From positions 1,426,001 to 1,490,000 of the forward strand of contig NZ_OZ244111.1 of NCBI RefSeq assembly GCF_965215655.1: a DNA stretch of 64,000 bases. The letters are read 5' to 3'. The stretch is from Nioella sp965215655 (GTDB lineage Bacteria > Pseudomonadota > Alphaproteobacteria > Rhodobacterales > Rhodobacteraceae). A program made the translations under genes and the position numbers. This document shows, piece by piece, positions 17,086-25,002 of this stretch. The notes beneath the pieces are model-generated. The model did not search any database, was not told the DNA's origin, and was given only the letters and a program-made list of their open reading frames with translations. Positions within the stretch are counted from its first letter, which is position 1. The number at the start of each line of letters is the position of its first letter.

Positions 17086-17361
17086 ATGTATATCAGACGT
17101 GTCAAAGGGGTCCAATCCGTTACCCTTCCCGATGGCAGCGTGATGACCCGCGCCGATCTGCCCAGTGCCTCGACCAGACGATGGGTCGCCAGCCGAAAGG
17201 CGGCGGTTGCGAACGCCGTGTCATATGGCCTTCTGGACCGGGAAGAAGCCTGTCGCATTTACGCCTTGTCCGAAGAAGAATTGGACAGCTGGACGCGCGC
17301 CGTTTCCGAACATGGGACGCAGGCATTAAAGGCAACAGCCCTGCAGAGATTTCGCGCTTAA
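17086..17361 (+). CDS. sciP: CtrA inhibitor SciP (DUF1153)
   Basis: A 91-residue helix-turn-helix protein beginning MYIRRVKGVQSVTLPDGSVM, the hallmark of SciP. In Caulobacter SciP binds CtrA and prevents it from activating its promoters, tightening the cell-cycle oscillation. The helical body includes RRWVASRKAAVANAVSYGLL and LSEEELDSWTRAV, which match the DUF1153 core. The ATG at 17086 is chosen because it is the family start. Its stop codon lies inside a perfect inverted repeat, and ctrA follows 116 bp downstream on the same strand, so the inhibitor and its target are encoded side by side. Confidence 0.93.
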   Translation: MYIRRVKGVQSVTLPDGSVMTRADLPSASTRRWVASRKAAVANAVSYGLLDREEACRIYALSEEELDSWTRAVSEHGTQALKATALQRFRA

Positions 17362-17393
17362 TGCAATTTTGGGATTGCATTAATGGATTTTTT
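17358..17393 (+). terminator. Palindromic hairpin with T-tract between sciP and ctrA
   Basis: A perfect 10-bp inverted repeat (TTAATGCAAT, 17358-17367, with 17374-17383) separated by six bases overlaps the sciP stop codon and is followed by TTTTTT (17388-17393). It looks like an intrinsic terminator. Each arm ends in TTAA, the half-site of CtrA boxes, but the spacing is not the usual 7 bp. Confidence 0.6.
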
Positions 17394-17477
17394 CGGAAGA
17401 CTATCTAAAAAGATAACTTGAAATTAACGAAGTGTGCCCATGGTCGTAACCAGTTCGAAAGATTCGGAGAGTTCGTG

Positions 17478-18191
17478 ATGCGTGTCTTGCTTGTAGAAGA
17501 TGATCCCACCACCTCGAAAAGCATAGAGATGATGCTCAGTCATGCCAATCTCAATGTCTATTCGACCGATCTGGGAGAAGAGGGCGTCGATCTTGCCAAG
17601 CTCTACGATTACGATCTGATCCTTCTCGATCTAAACCTTCCAGACATGAACGGGCACGAGGTGCTGCGCCAGTTGCGCCTGGCCCGTGTCGATACACCCA
17701 TTCTGATCCTGTCAGGGTCCGACGATACCGAAAGCAAGATAAAGGGATTTGGCTTCGGGGCCGATGATTACCTGACCAAACCTTTCCATCGTGATGAACT
17801 GGTGGCGCGCATCCATGCCATCATCCGCCGGTCCAAGGGGCATGCCCAATCCGTGATTCGGACGGGGCGGATCAACGTCAATCTCGACGCCAAGACCGTC
17901 GATGTGGATGGCCGCGCGGTGCATCTGACCGGCAAGGAATACCAGATGCTCGAACTGCTCAGCCTGCGCAAGGGCACCACGCTGACGAAAGAGATGTTCC
18001 TCAACCATCTCTACGGCGGCATGGACGAACCGGAACTGAAGATTATCGACGTCTTTATCTGCAAGTTGCGTAAAAAGCTGTCTCAGGCCACAGGCGGCGA
18101 TAACCATATCGAAACGATCTGGGGCCGTGGCTACGTGCTGCGTGACCCGATGGAAGAGGCGCAGCCTCAGGGCTTTGCCGCCTCGGCCTGA
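17478..18191 (+). CDS. ctrA: Cell cycle response regulator CtrA
   Basis: A 237-residue OmpR-type response regulator that begins MRVLLVEDDPTTSKSIEMML. The phosphoacceptor is D51 (LILLDLNLPDMNG) and the receiver lysine is in DDYLTKPFHRDELVARIHAI. The C-terminal winged helix reads LTGKEYQMLELLSLRKG and ends VETIWGRGYVLRDP-like. CtrA is the alphaproteobacterial master regulator; in Rhodobacterales it mainly controls motility, gene transfer agents and quorum-linked genes. A GATTC (CcrM methylation target) lies at 17461, just upstream of the start. ligA follows after a hairpin. Confidence 0.97.
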   Translation: MRVLLVEDDPTTSKSIEMMLSHANLNVYSTDLGEEGVDLAKLYDYDLILLDLNLPDMNGHEVLRQLRLARVDTPILILSGSDDTESKIKGFGFGADDYLTKPFHRDELVARIHAIIRRSKGHAQSVIRTGRINVNLDAKTVDVDGRAVHLTGKEYQMLELLSLRKGTTLTKEMFLNHLYGGMDEPELKIIDVFICKLRKKLSQATGGDNHIETIWGRGYVLRDPMEEAQPQGFAASA

Positions 18192-18220
18192 TCGCCCTTC
18201 CTGACTGGACCTCCCGGTTG

Positions 18221-18246
18221 CGGCCTCCTATCACTTCAGGAGGCCG
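18221..18246 (+). terminator. Hairpin between ctrA and ligA
   Basis: CGGCCTCCT (18221-18229) pairs perfectly with AGGAGGCCG (18238-18246). There is no clear T-tract after it, so it may be a weak terminator or an mRNA-stabilising stem at the 3' end of ctrA. ligA begins 21 bp later. Confidence 0.45.
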
Positions 18247-18267
18247 TGACAGTTTCGAGGGGCAGAG

Positions 18268-20550
18268 ATGGCAACGCAATCCGAGACACCGGAAGACCGG
18301 GCGAGGGACGTGACCGAGGCAGAGGCCCCGGCACGGCTGAGGGAACTGGCCGAAGCGATTGCACGCGCAAACGATGCCTATCACCGGCAGGATGCCCCCG
18401 AAATATCGGATGCGGAATATGACGCGCTGAAGCGCGAGAACGCAGCACTCGAGGCCCGCTTTCCCGCCCTGAAACGCGCTGACAGCCCGACCGATCAGGT
18501 CGGCGCCGCTCCGGCGGAGGGGTTTTCCAAGGTCACCCACGCGGTGCGGATGCTGTCGCTCGGCAATGCGTTCGAGGATGAGGACGTGGCGGAATTCGCC
18601 CGTTTCATCCGGAATTTCCTGGGGCTCGCCCCGGATGCGCCGCTTGCCTTCACCGCCGAGCCCAAGATTGACGGGCTGTCGCTGTCGCTGCGCTATGAAA
18701 ACGGGCGTCTGGTGCAGGCCGCGACCCGTGGCGACGGCGAGGTGGGGGAGAACGTCACGGCCAACGCCCGCACCATTGCCGACATCCCGCAGGTCCTGAC
18801 TGGCGCGCCCGAGGTGCTGGAAGTGCGCGGTGAGGTCTACATGTCTCATGCCGATTTCGAGGCACTGAATGCACGGCAGGCGGAGCGGGGCGGCAAGACC
18901 TTCGCCAACCCGCGCAACGCCGCCGCCGGGTCGCTGCGACAGCTCGATTCGTCGATCACCCGCGAACGCCCGCTGAAATTCTTCGCCTATGCCTGGGGGG
19001 AGCTGTCGGAGCCCCTCGCGGAAACCCAGATGGGTGCGATTGATCGGCTGAAGGCGCTCGGCTTCCAGACCAACGACCGCACGAAGCTCTGCGACACGAC
19101 CGAGGCGATGCTCGCCCACTACCGAGAGATCGAACAGGCCCGCGCGACGCTCGGCTATGATATCGACGGGGTGGTCTATAAGCTGAATGATCTGGCGCTA
19201 CAGGCCCGGCTCGGCATGCGCTCGACCACACCACGATGGGCCATTGCTCATAAATTCGCCGCCGAACTGGCCTGGACTCGTCTGGAAACCATCGACATTC
19301 AGGTGGGCCGCACCGGCGCGCTCAGCCCGGTCGCGCGGCTTTCCCCGGTCACGGTCGGCGGCGTCGTGGTCTCGAACGCGACGCTGCATAACGAGGATTA
19401 CATCGCCGGGCGGGATTCCAGCGGCAACCAGATCCGCGAGGGTAAGGATATTCGCGTCGGCGATTGGGTGCAGGTTTATCGCGCCGGGGACGTGATCCCG
19501 AAAGTGGCGGATGTGGATCTGTCGAAACGGCCCGAGGACGCCGCGCCCTATGTGTTCCCGACGACCTGCCCCGAATGCGGGTCGGATGCGGTGCGCGAGG
19601 AAGGCGACGCGGTGCGCCGCTGCACCGGCGGGCTGATCTGTCCCGCGCAGGCGGTGGAAAAGCTCAAGCATTTCGTCAGCCGCGCCGCGTTTGATATCGA
19701 AGGGCTTGGCGCCAAGCAGGTGGAGCAGTTCCACAAGGATGGCTGGATCGCGGAACCCGCTGATATTTTCGAGCTTCAGGCGCGCTATGGCAGCGGTTTG
19801 CAGCAGCTCAAGAACCGGGAAGGCTGGGGCGAGAAATCGGCGGAGAACCTGTTCAAGGCGATTGAGGAAAAACGCGCCATCCCCCTGAAACGTCTATTGT
19901 TTTCGCTTGGTATCCGGCATGTGGGCGAGGTGGCGGCGGCCGATCTGGCGAGGCATTTCTCAAACTGGGATGCGCTTGCGGAAAGCGTGGATCGCGCGCA
20001 GCCTGCCGCCGACGCGGCCCGAAACGCGGATGAGGCCATCGCCACCGAACGGGCGCGCGCCGCTGATGAAGGCCGCCGCGCCCAGATCAGCGCCACGCGC
20101 GAAGCGGCCTGGACAGAGGTGCCCGCAGAGGCGCGTGCCGCCTGGGATGAGATCACCGGCATTGACGGGATTGGCGCGACGGTTGCCCAAGCGCTCGTAA
20201 CGGCGTTCGGGCAGCCCCGAGAACGGGCCTCCATTGACCGGCTGGTCGCCGCGTTGGACGTTCAGGCAGAGGCCGCACCCGCCACCTCGAACAGCCCCGT
20301 CGCGGGCAAGACCGTGGTCTTCACCGGCACGCTGGAGAAGATGACCCGCGCCGAGGCCAAGGCGCGGGCGGAGGCTTTGGGCGCCAAGGTCTCGGGGTCC
20401 GTCTCCGCCAAGACCGATCTGCTGGTCGCGGGGCCGGGGGCCGGGTCGAAGGCCAAGAAGGCCGCCGATCTGGGCGTGGAAACCATTGATGAGGACGCGT
20501 GGCTCGCGTTGATCAACGACGCCGCCGCGGCGGCGCAGTCCGATGGTTGA
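18268..20550 (+). CDS. ligA: NAD-dependent DNA ligase LigA
   Basis: LigA seals nicks in DNA using NAD and is essential for replication. The 760-residue protein is longer than the roughly 670 residues of E. coli LigA. The adenylated lysine is K133 in EPKIDGLSLSL. The zinc finger reads CPECGSDAV...RRCTGGLICPAQ. Helix-hairpin-helix repeats follow, and the BRCT domain occupies about residues 680-755 (KTVVFTGTLEKMTRAEAKA). An Ala/Glu/Arg-rich charged insertion of about 45 residues within the HhH region accounts for much of the extra length, as in other Rhodobacterales as far as I recall. The gene overlaps recG by 8 bp. Confidence 0.97.
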   Translation: MATQSETPEDRARDVTEAEAPARLRELAEAIARANDAYHRQDAPEISDAEYDALKRENAALEARFPALKRADSPTDQVGAAPAEGFSKVTHAVRMLSLGNAFEDEDVAEFARFIRNFLGLAPDAPLAFTAEPKIDGLSLSLRYENGRLVQAATRGDGEVGENVTANARTIADIPQVLTGAPEVLEVRGEVYMSHADFEALNARQAERGGKTFANPRNAAAGSLRQLDSSITRERPLKFFAYAWGELSEPLAETQMGAIDRLKALGFQTNDRTKLCDTTEAMLAHYREIEQARATLGYDIDGVVYKLNDLALQARLGMRSTTPRWAIAHKFAAELAWTRLETIDIQVGRTGALSPVARLSPVTVGGVVVSNATLHNEDYIAGRDSSGNQIREGKDIRVGDWVQVYRAGDVIPKVADVDLSKRPEDAAPYVFPTTCPECGSDAVREEGDAVRRCTGGLICPAQAVEKLKHFVSRAAFDIEGLGAKQVEQFHKDGWIAEPADIFELQARYGSGLQQLKNREGWGEKSAENLFKAIEEKRAIPLKRLLFSLGIRHVGEVAAADLARHFSNWDALAESVDRAQPAADAARNADEAIATERARAADEGRRAQISATREAAWTEVPAEARAAWDEITGIDGIGATVAQALVTAFGQPRERASIDRLVAALDVQAEAAPATSNSPVAGKTVVFTGTLEKMTRAEAKARAEALGAKVSGSVSAKTDLLVAGPGAGSKAKKAADLGVETIDEDAWLALINDAAAAAQSDG

Positions 20551-22645
20551 GATGCCCAAGGGACGCCCGGAAATCCTCTTCCCGCTCTTCGCAGAGCTGG
20601 AGGGGCTGGACGGGATCGGCCCTAAAACGGCAAAGCATTACAAGGGTTTGGGGGTGGAAACGCCCAAGGACCTGCTGCTGACCCTGCCGGTTGGCGGCGT
20701 GGACCGGACCCGGCGCGACAGCATTCGCGACGCCGCATTGCCTGGCATCGTGACGGTCGAGGTCGAAGTGGGCCCGCACCGCAAACCGGCTTCGCGCGGG
20801 CGGCCCTATCGGGTGCAGGTGACGGATGCGGCCACCAGTTTCGAGCTGGTCTTCTTCCACGCCCATGGCGACTATTTGCAAAGGGTTCTGCCGACGGGCA
20901 GCCGCCGTCTGGTGTCCGGCAAGGTGGAGCTTTTCGACGGGCTGGCGCAGATGGTTCATCCCGACCACATCCTACCCATTGCCGATGCGGACGAGATCCC
21001 AGCCTATGAACCGGTCTATCCCCTGACCTCTGGCGTCACCCAGAAGGGGATCAGCAAGGCCATCGCCTCGGCCCTGCCGCGCGCGCCCTATTTCGGGGAA
21101 TGGATTGATCTGGAGCTGCTGAAATCCCGCAAATGGCCGGCCTGGCCCGATGCGCTGGAGCAGTTGCACTGCCCGGATGGCCCCGAAACCCTGTCGCGCA
21201 GTCACCCGGCGCGGGAGAGGCTGGCCTATGATGAGCTGCTGGCCCATCAACTGACGCTAGGACTGGCGCGGCTGAAACTGAAACGCGCCAAGGGGCGGGT
21301 CAGTGAGGGTGACGAGGCGCTGCGGGCCAAGGTGTTGAAATCGCTTCCCTATCATCCCACAGGGGCGCAGGAACGGGCGATTGCCGAGATCGCTGCCGAT
21401 ATGGCCAGCCCGGTCAAGATGAACCGGCTTTTGCAGGGCGATGTGGGCGCGGGCAAGACGCTGGTGGCACTGATGGCGCTGTTGGTCGCCGTTGAAGCGG
21501 GCGGGCAGGGGGTGATGATGGCGCCGACCTCGATCCTGGCCGCGCAGCACTTCGACGGGCTGAAACCGCTGGCCGAGGCGGCGGGTGTTCGGCTGGAAAG
21601 CCTGACGGGGCGCGACAAGGGGGCGGATCGGCGCGCGAAGCTGGAGGCGCTGAAATCGGGAGAGATCGGCATTCTGGTCGGCACCCATGCGGTGTTTCAG
21701 GACGATGTGGAGTTCGCTGACCTGCGGCTCGCGATCGTCGATGAACAGCATCGCTTCGGCGTGCGCCAGCGGGTGAAACTGGGCCAGAAGGGCGCGAAGG
21801 CGGATGTGCTGGTGATGACGGCGACGCCGATTCCCCGCACGCTCAGCCTCGCCACCTATGGCGATATGGATATCTCGGTGCTGGATGAAAAGCCGCCGGG
21901 GCGGAAACCGGTGCGCACCGCGCTGGTCAGCACCGCGCGCATGGATGAGGTCGTAGATCATCTGCGTCAGGCAGTGGCCGAGGGGCGGCAAGCCTATTGG
22001 GTCTGCCCGCTGGTCGGCGAAAGCGAGGCGGTGGAAATGACCGCCGCCGAGGAGCGGTTCAAACACCTGCGGGCGGCCCTTGGCGAGGGTGTCGTGGGGC
22101 TGGTTCATGGTCAGCTTCCGCCCGCCGAGAAGGACGCGGCCATGGCCAATTTCGTTGAGGGGCGGACCCGCGTTCTGGTGGCCACGACGGTGATCGAAGT
22201 GGGTGTGAACGTGCCCAATGCCACGATCATGGTGATCGAGCAGGCGGAGAATTTCGGACTGGCGCAGCTGCATCAGCTGCGGGGGCGTGTGGGAAGGGGC
22301 GAGGGCGCGTCGACCTGCCTGCTGCTCTACCGTGCGCCGCTTGGGGAAACCGCCACGCGGCGCTTGCAGGTGTTGCGGGAGACCGAGGACGGGTTCCGCA
22401 TTGCCGAGGAAGACCTGGCGATCCGGGGCGCGGGAGACCTGATCGGCACCGCGCAATCGGGCCTGCCGAAGTTCCGGGTGGCGGATCTGGAAGGGCAGAC
22501 AGCCCTGATGAGCATCGCGCAATCGGATGCGCGGGCGCTGTTGGACCGGGACCCGGAAATGATCAGCCCGCGGGGGCAATCGGCGCGGGTTCTGCTGTGG
22601 TTGATGGAGCAGGAGAAGGCCATCGGGCTGATTTCGGTCGGGTAA
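20543..22645 (+). CDS. recG: ATP-dependent DNA helicase RecG
   Basis: RecG remodels stalled replication forks and Holliday junctions. The 700-residue protein has the N-terminal wedge OB domain (residues ~60-150), Walker A QGDVGAGKT, Walker B variant VDEQHRFG, motif III TATPIPRTL and the C-terminal helicase motif HQLRGRVGRG. The start overlaps the 3' end of ligA by 8 bp, so both are translated from one message. This gives a small ligase-helicase repair operon directly downstream of ctrA. The stop is followed at once by a CtrA site. Confidence 0.97.
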   Translation: MVEMPKGRPEILFPLFAELEGLDGIGPKTAKHYKGLGVETPKDLLLTLPVGGVDRTRRDSIRDAALPGIVTVEVEVGPHRKPASRGRPYRVQVTDAATSFELVFFHAHGDYLQRVLPTGSRRLVSGKVELFDGLAQMVHPDHILPIADADEIPAYEPVYPLTSGVTQKGISKAIASALPRAPYFGEWIDLELLKSRKWPAWPDALEQLHCPDGPETLSRSHPARERLAYDELLAHQLTLGLARLKLKRAKGRVSEGDEALRAKVLKSLPYHPTGAQERAIAEIAADMASPVKMNRLLQGDVGAGKTLVALMALLVAVEAGGQGVMMAPTSILAAQHFDGLKPLAEAAGVRLESLTGRDKGADRRAKLEALKSGEIGILVGTHAVFQDDVEFADLRLAIVDEQHRFGVRQRVKLGQKGAKADVLVMTATPIPRTLSLATYGDMDISVLDEKPPGRKPVRTALVSTARMDEVVDHLRQAVAEGRQAYWVCPLVGESEAVEMTAAEERFKHLRAALGEGVVGLVHGQLPPAEKDAAMANFVEGRTRVLVATTVIEVGVNVPNATIMVIEQAENFGLAQLHQLRGRVGRGEGASTCLLLYRAPLGETATRRLQVLRETEDGFRIAEEDLAIRGAGDLIGTAQSGLPKFRVADLEGQTALMSIAQSDARALLDRDPEMISPRGQSARVLLWLMEQEKAIGLISVG

Positions 22646-22651
22646 GGAAGG

Positions 22652-22666
22652 TTAATAACCTATTAA
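22652..22666 (+). promoter_or_regulatory. CtrA binding site (TTAA-N7-TTAA)
   Basis: TTAATAACCTATTAA fits the full CtrA consensus TTAA-N7-TTAA, and is followed by CC as in many natural sites. A further TTAA lies at 22673-22676. The site is 6 bp past the recG stop and 120 bp before the 40-codon gene at 22786, so that gene is the most likely target. ctrA itself lies 4.5 kb upstream. Confidence 0.7.
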
Positions 22667-22702
22667 CCATCGTTAACCATTGGACCGGCTTTGTTCTCAA
22701 AT

Positions 22703-22717
22703 GTTCTCATAAAGTTC
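22703..22717 (+). promoter_or_regulatory. LexA (SOS) box, GTTC-N7-GTTC
   Basis: GTTCTCATAAAGTTC is an exact match to the alphaproteobacterial LexA operator GTTC-N7-GTTC. A third GTTC lies at 22693-22696, ten bases before the second. The box is 68 bp upstream of the start codon of the small membrane-protein gene, a normal operator position. Confidence 0.75.
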
Positions 22718-22785
22718 TTGCATCCGTGCGCTGAATATGAGAACAAAGCGTTAACACGCCACAAGTTGTTCAGGAATTGGAAACC

Positions 22786-22908
22786 ATGATCACCCAGATC
22801 CGCCAGATTCTCGAAACCTCCCGCGACTCGCTTCTCTATGATTTTGCCGGTGTTCTCGCGATCGGTGTGATGACCTTGGGTGCCCTGCATCTGCCCGGCG
22901 CGCTCTGA
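22786..22908 (+). CDS. Small (40-residue) single-pass membrane protein, candidate SOS-induced
   Basis: An ORF of 41 codons preceded by AGGAA at 9-bp spacing (22772-22776). The protein has a polar, charged first half (MITQIRQILETSRDSLL) and one hydrophobic helix at about residues 20-38 rich in Ala, Gly, Leu and Val, ending GAL. No homologue is named with confidence. The upstream region has a CtrA site and an exact LexA box, and a strong intrinsic terminator lies 150 bp downstream, so a dedicated transcript is likely. The size, topology and SOS control recall SidA, the 29-residue SOS-induced division inhibitor of Caulobacter, but sequence similarity is not claimed. Confidence 0.65.
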   Translation: MITQIRQILETSRDSLLYDFAGVLAIGVMTLGALHLPGAL

Positions 22909-23057
22909 CCTTTTGCCTCTGCCTGCGGTCGTATCTCCGGATGGCTTTTCAATAGCTGCGGGTCTGTCCCCAAACCCCCGCGCTGCCTCTGCCTCAGGGC
23001 CTTTGGAACTGCCTGTCCAAATGCCCGGCCCGCCGGATCCCCCGACACGCATACCTG

Positions 23058-23094
23058 CCGCCGCCTCCGTGCCCCGGAGCGCGGCGGTTTTTTT
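23058..23094 (+). terminator. Strong intrinsic terminator
   Basis: CCGCCGCCTCCG (23058-23069) pairs with 23075-23087 with one bulge, followed by seven T (23088-23094). The T-tract is on the plus strand, so it ends a rightward transcript; the only rightward genes nearby are recG and the 40-codon gene. The 149 bp between 22909 and 23057 contain nothing else I can support. Confidence 0.8.
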
Positions 23095-23109
23095 GTTCAG
23101 AGGTGGAGT

Positions 23110-23562
23110 TCAGGCGCAGGCGGCGGCTTCGGCCTCGCCCATGGCTTGCGCGGTGGCCTCGAAGGCCAGCATGATCGAGGCATGGCGGTTCTTGTAGTCG
23201 CGCGCGGGTTCCAGAACCTCGTAGCCGGTGAAGGGGGCCTCGGGCGGAGGGGCGCCGTCCTTCAGCATGGCGCGTAGCTGATCGCGGCCCTGTTCCACCT
23301 CGGCGCGGGTGCGTCCGATGATATGGGCCGCCATCAACGCGGCAGAGGCCTGACCAAGCGCACAGGCCTTCACATCCTGACCGAAGCGGATGATGCGACC
23401 GTCTTCGATATCGAGATCCACGGTCACGGTCGAGCCGCATAGCGGCGCCCGCTTGCGCACCGTGGCCTGGGGATCCTCCAGCCGGTCGGTCAGCGGAATA
23501 TCCGCCGCCAGCGCCAGGATGCGCTGCGAATAAAGCTTGATCAGGTCGCTTTCGGTGCTCAT
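23110..23562 (-). CDS. Iron-sulfur cluster assembly scaffold protein, SufU/IscU-like
   Basis: A 150-residue NifU N-terminal domain protein. Cluster-ligand cysteines are seen in RAPLCGSTVTVDL (with the usual region 40-46) and KACALGQASAALMA, and a further cysteine lies at the very C-terminus (AAACA). The protein probably builds or passes Fe-S clusters in the cytoplasm, possibly as part of the SUF pathway. No other suf gene is nearby. It diverges from hisI; the 67-bp gap must contain both promoters. The name sufU is not firm, so no symbol is given. Confidence 0.85.
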   Translation of the reverse strand: MSTESDLIKLYSQRILALAADIPLTDRLEDPQATVRKRAPLCGSTVTVDLDIEDGRIIRFGQDVKACALGQASAALMAAHIIGRTRAEVEQGRDQLRAMLKDGAPPPEAPFTGYEVLEPARDYKNRHASIMLAFEATAQAMGEAEAAACA

Positions 23563-23629
23563 GGGCTTTTCCCGGCTGCTGCTGCCCTATAGGTAGCGAC
23601 CAATCACAAGATTGCAAAGGGTGCTGGTC

Positions 23630-23989
23630 ATGAGCTTTGATCCCGCAACGCTGACATATACCGCAGACGGGCTGATCCCCTGCATCGCGCAGGAGGAGGC
23701 GACAGGCGAGGTGCTGATGATGGCCTGGATGAATGCCGAATCCGTGGCGCGGACGCTGGAAACGGGGCGAGTGACCTATTGGTCGCGGTCACGGCAAAGC
23801 TTCTGGGTGAAGGGCGAAAGCTCTGGCCATGTGCAGGAACTGGTGGAGCTGCGCGTCGATTGCGACCGGGATTGTCTGCTGGCTGTGGTGCGTCAGACCG
23901 GGCCAGCCTGCCATACCAACCGGCGGAGCTGTTTTTACACGGCGATCCGCGCGGGGGACGAGGTGGAGATCATGGCACCCCTGGCCTGA
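23630..23989 (+). CDS. hisI: Phosphoribosyl-AMP cyclohydrolase
   Basis: HisI opens the purine ring of phosphoribosyl-AMP in the third step of histidine synthesis. The 119-residue protein is the single-domain form without fused HisE. Family motifs are GEVLMMAWMN, TYWSRSRQSFWVKGE and the metal-binding cysteines in VDCDRDCLL and ACHTNRRSCFY. The start ATG 23630 gives the conserved N-terminus; the TTG at 23612 adds only six residues. It is followed by a repeat element acting as a likely terminator. Confidence 0.95.
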   Translation: MSFDPATLTYTADGLIPCIAQEEATGEVLMMAWMNAESVARTLETGRVTYWSRSRQSFWVKGESSGHVQELVELRVDCDRDCLLAVVRQTGPACHTNRRSCFYTAIRAGDEVEIMAPLA

Positions 23990-24017
23990 GGCCGGTGCCG
24001 TGCGTCGTCTGTTGGAT

Positions 24018-24050
24018 GCCTCCGGCGGGAGTATTTTGGCCAAGAAGAAG
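24018..24050 (+). repeat. Intergenic hairpin repeat, copy 2 (3' side of hisI)
   Basis: GCCTCCGGCGGGAGTATTTTGGCCAAGAAGAAG carries a short stem (CCTCCGGCGGGAG region) and the conserved edge that, read in reverse, matches the copies at 1760 and 35333. It follows the hisI stop in the same relative direction as those copies follow purB and the cyclodeaminase gene. Confidence 0.65.
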
Positions 24051-24096
24051 GGGCGGGCGGGCGCGTTAAGGTTAACGGGGGTGCGTAAAGATCCCG

Positions 24097-25002
24097 TTAA
24101 GCCTGAGGGAGGCCGATCATGCGACGGATGTCCTCGGGGCTGTGGCCCTCTTCCCGGTACTTTCGGATCGCGCGGGCATCGTCGCGTTTGGCAAGGCGTT
24201 TTCCGTTCTGGTCCCGGATCAGGCGATGGTGGTGGTATCGGGGTGTCGGCAAGCCAAGCAGGCGTTGCAGGATGACGTGGATGCGGGTGGCCTCGAACAG
24301 GTCCGCGCCGCGCACCACGTCGGTGATGCCCTGCGCGGCATCGTCCAGGACCACGGCCAGGTGATAGGAGGTGCCCATATCCCGGCGCGCGATCACCACA
24401 TCGCCAATCTCGTGACTGACCTCATCGGGGGTGAACGCGACAATCCCGTGCCGGATGTGCTCTCCGTTGCCAGATTCCTCGAAGCTGGCGATACCCTCGG
24501 CGCCGAGCCGGGGGGTGTAGACGCCCTTGGCCAACCCAGCTTGCCCCATGTCGAGCCGTAACGCGCCGGATGGGCGCGGGGTCATTTGGCCGGGCTGGCG
24601 TGGCTTGCTGCGGCAGGTGCCGGGATAGACGATGCCATCGGGCCCCAACATCGGCGCGCCTTCCTGCGGGGCGGAGGCGGCTTCGGCAATGTCGCGGCGG
24701 TTGCAGTCGCAGGGATAGAGCAGGCCGCGCGCCCAAAGCGCGTCGAGCGTTTCGCAATAGCTGTCCAGCCGCTCGGATTGCCGCATCACCGGCCCGTCCC
24801 AGGTCAGGCCAAGCCACTCCAGGTCATCATAGATCAGATCTTCCCATTCGGGCCGGGCGCGCGAGCGGTCGATATCTTCGATCCGGAGCAGGAACTGACC
24901 GCCAGTCGCGCGCGCCATGTCATGGGCCAGGATCGCGGAATAGGCATGGCCCAGATGCAGGGGGCCGGTTGGAGATGGGGCAAAGCGAGTGCGAAAGGTC
25001 AC
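24097..25002 (-). CDS. gluQ: Glutamyl-Q tRNA(Asp) synthetase
   Basis: A 301-residue truncated glutamyl-tRNA synthetase paralogue that attaches glutamate to queuosine at the wobble position of tRNA-Asp. The class I signatures are RFAPSPTGPLHLGHA (HIGH) and NGKRLAKRDD (KMSKS equivalent). It has no anticodon-binding domain, which separates it from GltX. A zinc-type cysteine pair appears in LYPCDCNRRDI with a further cysteine in YPGTCR. The gene overlaps the upstream methyltransferase by 4 bp. Confidence 0.93.
   Translation of the reverse strand: MTFRTRFAPSPTGPLHLGHAYSAILAHDMARATGGQFLLRIEDIDRSRARPEWEDLIYDDLEWLGLTWDGPVMRQSERLDSYCETLDALWARGLLYPCDCNRRDIAEAASAPQEGAPMLGPDGIVYPGTCRSKPRQPGQMTPRPSGALRLDMGQAGLAKGVYTPRLGAEGIASFEESGNGEHIRHGIVAFTPDEVSHEIGDVVIARRDMGTSYHLAVVLDDAAQGITDVVRGADLFEATRIHVILQRLLGLPTPRYHHHRLIRDQNGKRLAKRDDARAIRKYREEGHSPEDIRRMIGLPQA

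Noticed and set aside
21257..22579. 440-codon frame opposite recG
   Set aside because: Antisense shadow; recG motifs are unambiguous.
22909..23057. A second small gene after the 40-codon ORF
   Set aside because: No ATG or GTG with a ribosome site and a plausible product; proline-rich frames there look like noise or 3' untranslated sequence.
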